Positions 4,930-6,710 of a stretch of DNA of 6,710 nt are shown here, piece by piece. Numbering within the stretch: the stretch's first letter is position 1; the number at the start of each line of letters is the position of its first letter. The stretch spans positions 1 through 6,710 of the forward strand of contig JACRNK010000213.1 of the NCBI GenBank assembly GCA_016234985.1, given 5' to 3'. The position numbers and the translations under genes were made by a program. The notes below the pieces were generated by a model. That model ran no database searches. It worked only from the letters and a program-made list of their open reading frames with translations, and had not been told where the DNA came from. This DNA comes from Deltaproteobacteria bacterium. GTDB lineage: Bacteria; Desulfobacterota; GWC2-55-46; UBA9637.

Positions 4930-6369
4930 CTATATCTTCATCCGCCAGACCGTGCCTTTTGGAGTATCTTCAAGCAAAACACCTTTTTCCTCTAATTCCT
5001 TTCTTATATCATCTGCCTTTTTAAAATCCTTATTTGTCCTTGCTTCTGCCCTTTTGACAATGAGTTTTTCTATTTCATCTGCCGGAATCCGGCTTCTGGA
5101 TTTCTTTTCCTGAAAATATTCCTGCCAATTTCTGTTGAAAATGCCAAGAATGCCACCAATCTCTTTAAATATTAGCGCGGCTCTTGGCAAGGTCTTCTGA
5201 AACTCTTCATCAATACCGGTTCTTGAGGCAAAATCCATCAAACTATTCACGTCATTTACCCATTGGAAGATAAACCTTTTTACAGCAACAGTATTAAAGT
5301 CCTCATCCATAGCATGGATAAATGGCTTAAGTATCTCCTGTTTCACTTCTTCAGGAATTGGGGCATTTGCAACATTAGGCCAATCCCTTTCCATTCGTTC
5401 CAGAGTCCTGTAGTATCGTTCGAGGGCAGCCTCAGCTTCTTTTAAAGCATCGGCGCTGTAATCTATAGGCGACTGATAATGGCTTGATAAAAGAAAAAGC
5501 CTTATAGCCTCAGCAGAATAGTTTTTCAATGCATCCCTTATCGTCAATATATTTCCAAGAGACTTGCTCATCTTTTCCTTTTCAATATTCACAAAGCCGT
5601 TGTGTAGCCAGTATCTGACAAATGGCTTGCCTGTTGCAGCCTCTGACTGTGCAATCTCATTTTCATGATGCGGAAAGATTAAATCTTTGCCGCCGCCGTG
5701 GATGTCTATGGTATCTCCGAGAAATTTTTGGCTCATGGCAGAACATTCTATATGCCAGCCAGGCCTTCCTTCACCCCAAGGGCTTGGCCATGACGGTTCG
5801 CCGGGTTTGCTCGATTTCCAGAGGGCAAAGTCCAAAGGGTCTTTTTTTCTCTCATCCACCTCAACCCTTGCGCCTGCCTCAAGCTCTTCTATATTTTTCC
5901 CTGACAGTTTGCCGTAACCGGCAAATTTTCGGACAGAATAATAAACATCGCCATCCATTGCATACGCAAACCCCTTACTTATCAATGTCTGTATAACATC
6001 TATCATCTCCCTTATTGTCTCTGTTGCCTTTGGCCGAAAAGTTGGAAGCTCCACATCAAGCGCAGCCATATCCTCATCAAATGCCTTTATGTATCTTTCT
6101 GAAATTTCATTCCAAGGAACACCATCCTTGTTTGCCCTGTTTATGATTTTGTCATCAATGTCTGTATAGTTCCTTGTATATTTGACATTAAAACCTTTAT
6201 ATTTCAGATAACGATAAACTACATCAAAGGCAACTGCGCTTCTCGCATGGCCGATATGGCTCAAGTCATACACAGTAGGCCCGCAGACATACATGGTAAT
6301 CTCATTGGTTTTGATTGGTTTAAATTCTTGCTTTTGCCGGTTAAGAGAGTTATAGATTTGTAAAGGCAT
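4930..6369 (-). CDS. cysS: Cysteinyl-tRNA synthetase
   Basis: A complete 479-residue class I aminoacyl-tRNA synthetase that attaches cysteine to tRNA-Cys in the cytoplasm. The HIGH motif is at 38-41 within a typical YVCGPTVYDLSHIGHAR block, and the KMSKS loop is at 266-270. The zinc ligands that select cysteine are all present: Cys29, Cys209 (GWHIECS), His234 and Glu238 (HHENE). The helical anticodon-binding region and a C-terminal domain ending LLEDTPKGTVWRM close the protein. Length is normal. The start is fixed by the conserved PLQIYNSL N-terminus, although no Shine-Dalgarno sequence precedes the ATG. The gene ends 15 bases before the -35 of the repressor promoter without an obvious terminator, so some read-through into the repressor genes is possible. 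It is housekeeping and probably unrelated to metal efflux. Confidence 0.98.
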   Translation of the reverse strand: MPLQIYNSLNRQKQEFKPIKTNEITMYVCGPTVYDLSHIGHARSAVAFDVVYRYLKYKGFNVKYTRNYTDIDDKIINRANKDGVPWNEISERYIKAFDEDMAALDVELPTFRPKATETIREMIDVIQTLISKGFAYAMDGDVYYSVRKFAGYGKLSGKNIEELEAGARVEVDERKKDPLDFALWKSSKPGEPSWPSPWGEGRPGWHIECSAMSQKFLGDTIDIHGGGKDLIFPHHENEIAQSEAATGKPFVRYWLHNGFVNIEKEKMSKSLGNILTIRDALKNYSAEAIRLFLLSSHYQSPIDYSADALKEAEAALERYYRTLERMERDWPNVANAPIPEEVKQEILKPFIHAMDEDFNTVAVKRFIFQWVNDVNSLMDFASRTGIDEEFQKTLPRAALIFKEIGGILGIFNRNWQEYFQEKKSRSRIPADEIEKLIVKRAEARTNKDFKKADDIRKELEEKGVLLEDTPKGTVWRMKI

Positions 6370-6386
6370 GGTGTGTTTTTTAAGGG

Positions 6387-6418
6387 AAAAAAGTCGTCAT
6401 TCCCGTGAAAACGGGAAT
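6387..6418 (-). terminator. Possible intrinsic terminator after the FKBP gene, built from one arm of the repeat element
   Basis: On the minus strand a 7-base-pair stem (ATTCCCG with CGGGAAT, 6-base loop, 6399-6418) is followed after six bases by six T residues (6387-6392). The gap between stem and T-run is longer than ideal, so termination may be weak. It lies between the FKBP stop and the cysS start. Confidence 0.4.
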
Positions 6419-6474
6419 CCAGATGTTTTGCAACACATTGAAAAGACTGGATTCCCACTTTGCGGGAATGACGA
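6394..6474. repeat. Inverted-repeat element (ATTCCC-N8-GGGAAT type) upstream of cysS
   Basis: An 81-bp element with roughly 28-base imperfect terminal inverted arms beginning TCGTCATTCCCG and ending with its complement. Each arm is itself a small palindrome: attccc-N8-gggaat at 6399-6418 and attccc-N7-gggaat at 6452-6469. About 25 bases of unique sequence lie between the arms. The core resembles the neisserial dRS3 repeat (ATTCCC-N8-GGGAAT) and dispersed repeats with GTCATTCCCG seen in other bacteria. It encodes no protein. It is the main content of the 137-base gap between the FKBP gene and cysS. Confidence 0.8.
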
Positions 6475-6506
6475 AATATCGTATATGCTGACCTTTTACG
6501 ATAGCT

Positions 6507-6710
6507 TTACTTGTTAATTGCTATCAGTTCAACCTCAAATATAAGCGTAGCATTTGGCCCTATCTCTCTTCCTTGCCCATGCTCGCCGTAGGCAAGATTA
6601 AACGGCACAAACAACTGCCACTTTGAACCGACAGGCATCAATTGCAGGGCCTCAACCCATCCAGGAATAATGCCGTTCAAAGGAAAGGTTGCAGCTTCCC
6701 CGCGTTTATA
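6507..6710 (-). CDS. FKBP-type peptidyl-prolyl cis-trans isomerase, C-terminal part (cut by window edge)
   Basis: The last 67 codons and the TAA stop (6507-6509) are present; the gene starts beyond 6710. The translation runs [14 protein letters not shown], then [19 protein letters not shown], and closes with [14 protein letters not shown]. This is the second half of an FKBP domain of the Mip/FklB type: the IPGW active-site segment, the AYG tyrosine and the terminal FEVEL strand are all visible. These enzymes catalyse proline isomerisation and often assist folding in the periplasm; whether this one is exported cannot be judged because the N-terminus is missing. The gene precedes cysS on the same strand, separated by the repeat element. 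Confidence 0.92.
   Translation of the reverse strand, partial: YKRGEAATFPLNGIIPGWVEALQLMPVGSKWQLFVPFNLAYGEHGQGREIGPNATLIFEVELIAINK

Noticed and set aside
5622..5996. Plus-strand open frame of 124 codons inside cysS
   Set aside because: Antisense to the catalytic core of cysS, whose motifs fix the true frame.
6261..6458. Minus-strand open frame of 65 codons overlapping the start of cysS
   Set aside because: It begins inside the inverted-repeat element, reads cysS in another frame, and its peptide is simply the translated repeat (SRFHGNDD-type residues). No family is recognised.

Overview
All recognisable genes lie on the minus strand, so transcription runs from high to low coordinates. The tripartite inner membrane/periplasm/outer membrane pump implies a diderm (Gram-negative) bacterium. 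AT-rich intergenic DNA, heptanucleotide tandem repeats and ATTCCC-N8-GGGAAT repeat elements are reminiscent of Nitrospirota or deltaproteobacterial-type genomes, but that is a low-confidence impression and not a demonstrated placement.

In transcription order: (1) the C-terminal end of an FKBP-type peptidyl-prolyl isomerase (6507-6710); (2) a short gap holding an 81-bp inverted-repeat element and a possible terminator; (3) cysS, complete, with all signature motifs and zinc ligands; (4) a strong promoter whose -35/-10 spacer is filled by a palindromic operator; (5) a BlaI/MecI/CopY-family repressor (4445-4879); (6) a BlaR1-like M56 membrane metallopeptidase (3515-4441) that lacks the beta-lactam sensor domain and ends in a Cys/His/Met-rich tail; (7) a second copy of the same operator in a second promoter; (8) a heavy-metal efflux operon: a His-rich YtkA/FixH-like exported protein, a TolC-family outer-membrane factor, a CusB-type adaptor with two tandem heavy-metal-binding domains, and the first 27 codons of a CusA-type RND pump that runs off the window.

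The main reading is that genes 5-8 form one regulatory cassette: a metal-responsive version of the BlaR1-BlaI pathway controlling Cu/Ag-type (or other heavy-metal) efflux. Two near-identical 19-bp operators (ATTCTAC-N5-GTAGAAT) lie in front of the repressor gene and in front of the efflux operon. The repressor has no cysteine at all, so it cannot sense copper as CopY does. The membrane peptidase beside it carries HExxH and a probable metal-binding tail on the predicted periplasmic side. The proposed circuit is: metal binds the tail, the peptidase cleaves the repressor, and both promoters are released. The parts are seen in the sequence; the wiring is inference.

The window also holds several unexplained repeat structures: a nested inverted repeat filling the gap between the TolC-family and CusB genes, heptanucleotide repeats that encode the TolC-family signal-peptide core and the CusB linker, and a perfect 24-bp palindrome inside the TolC-family gene.
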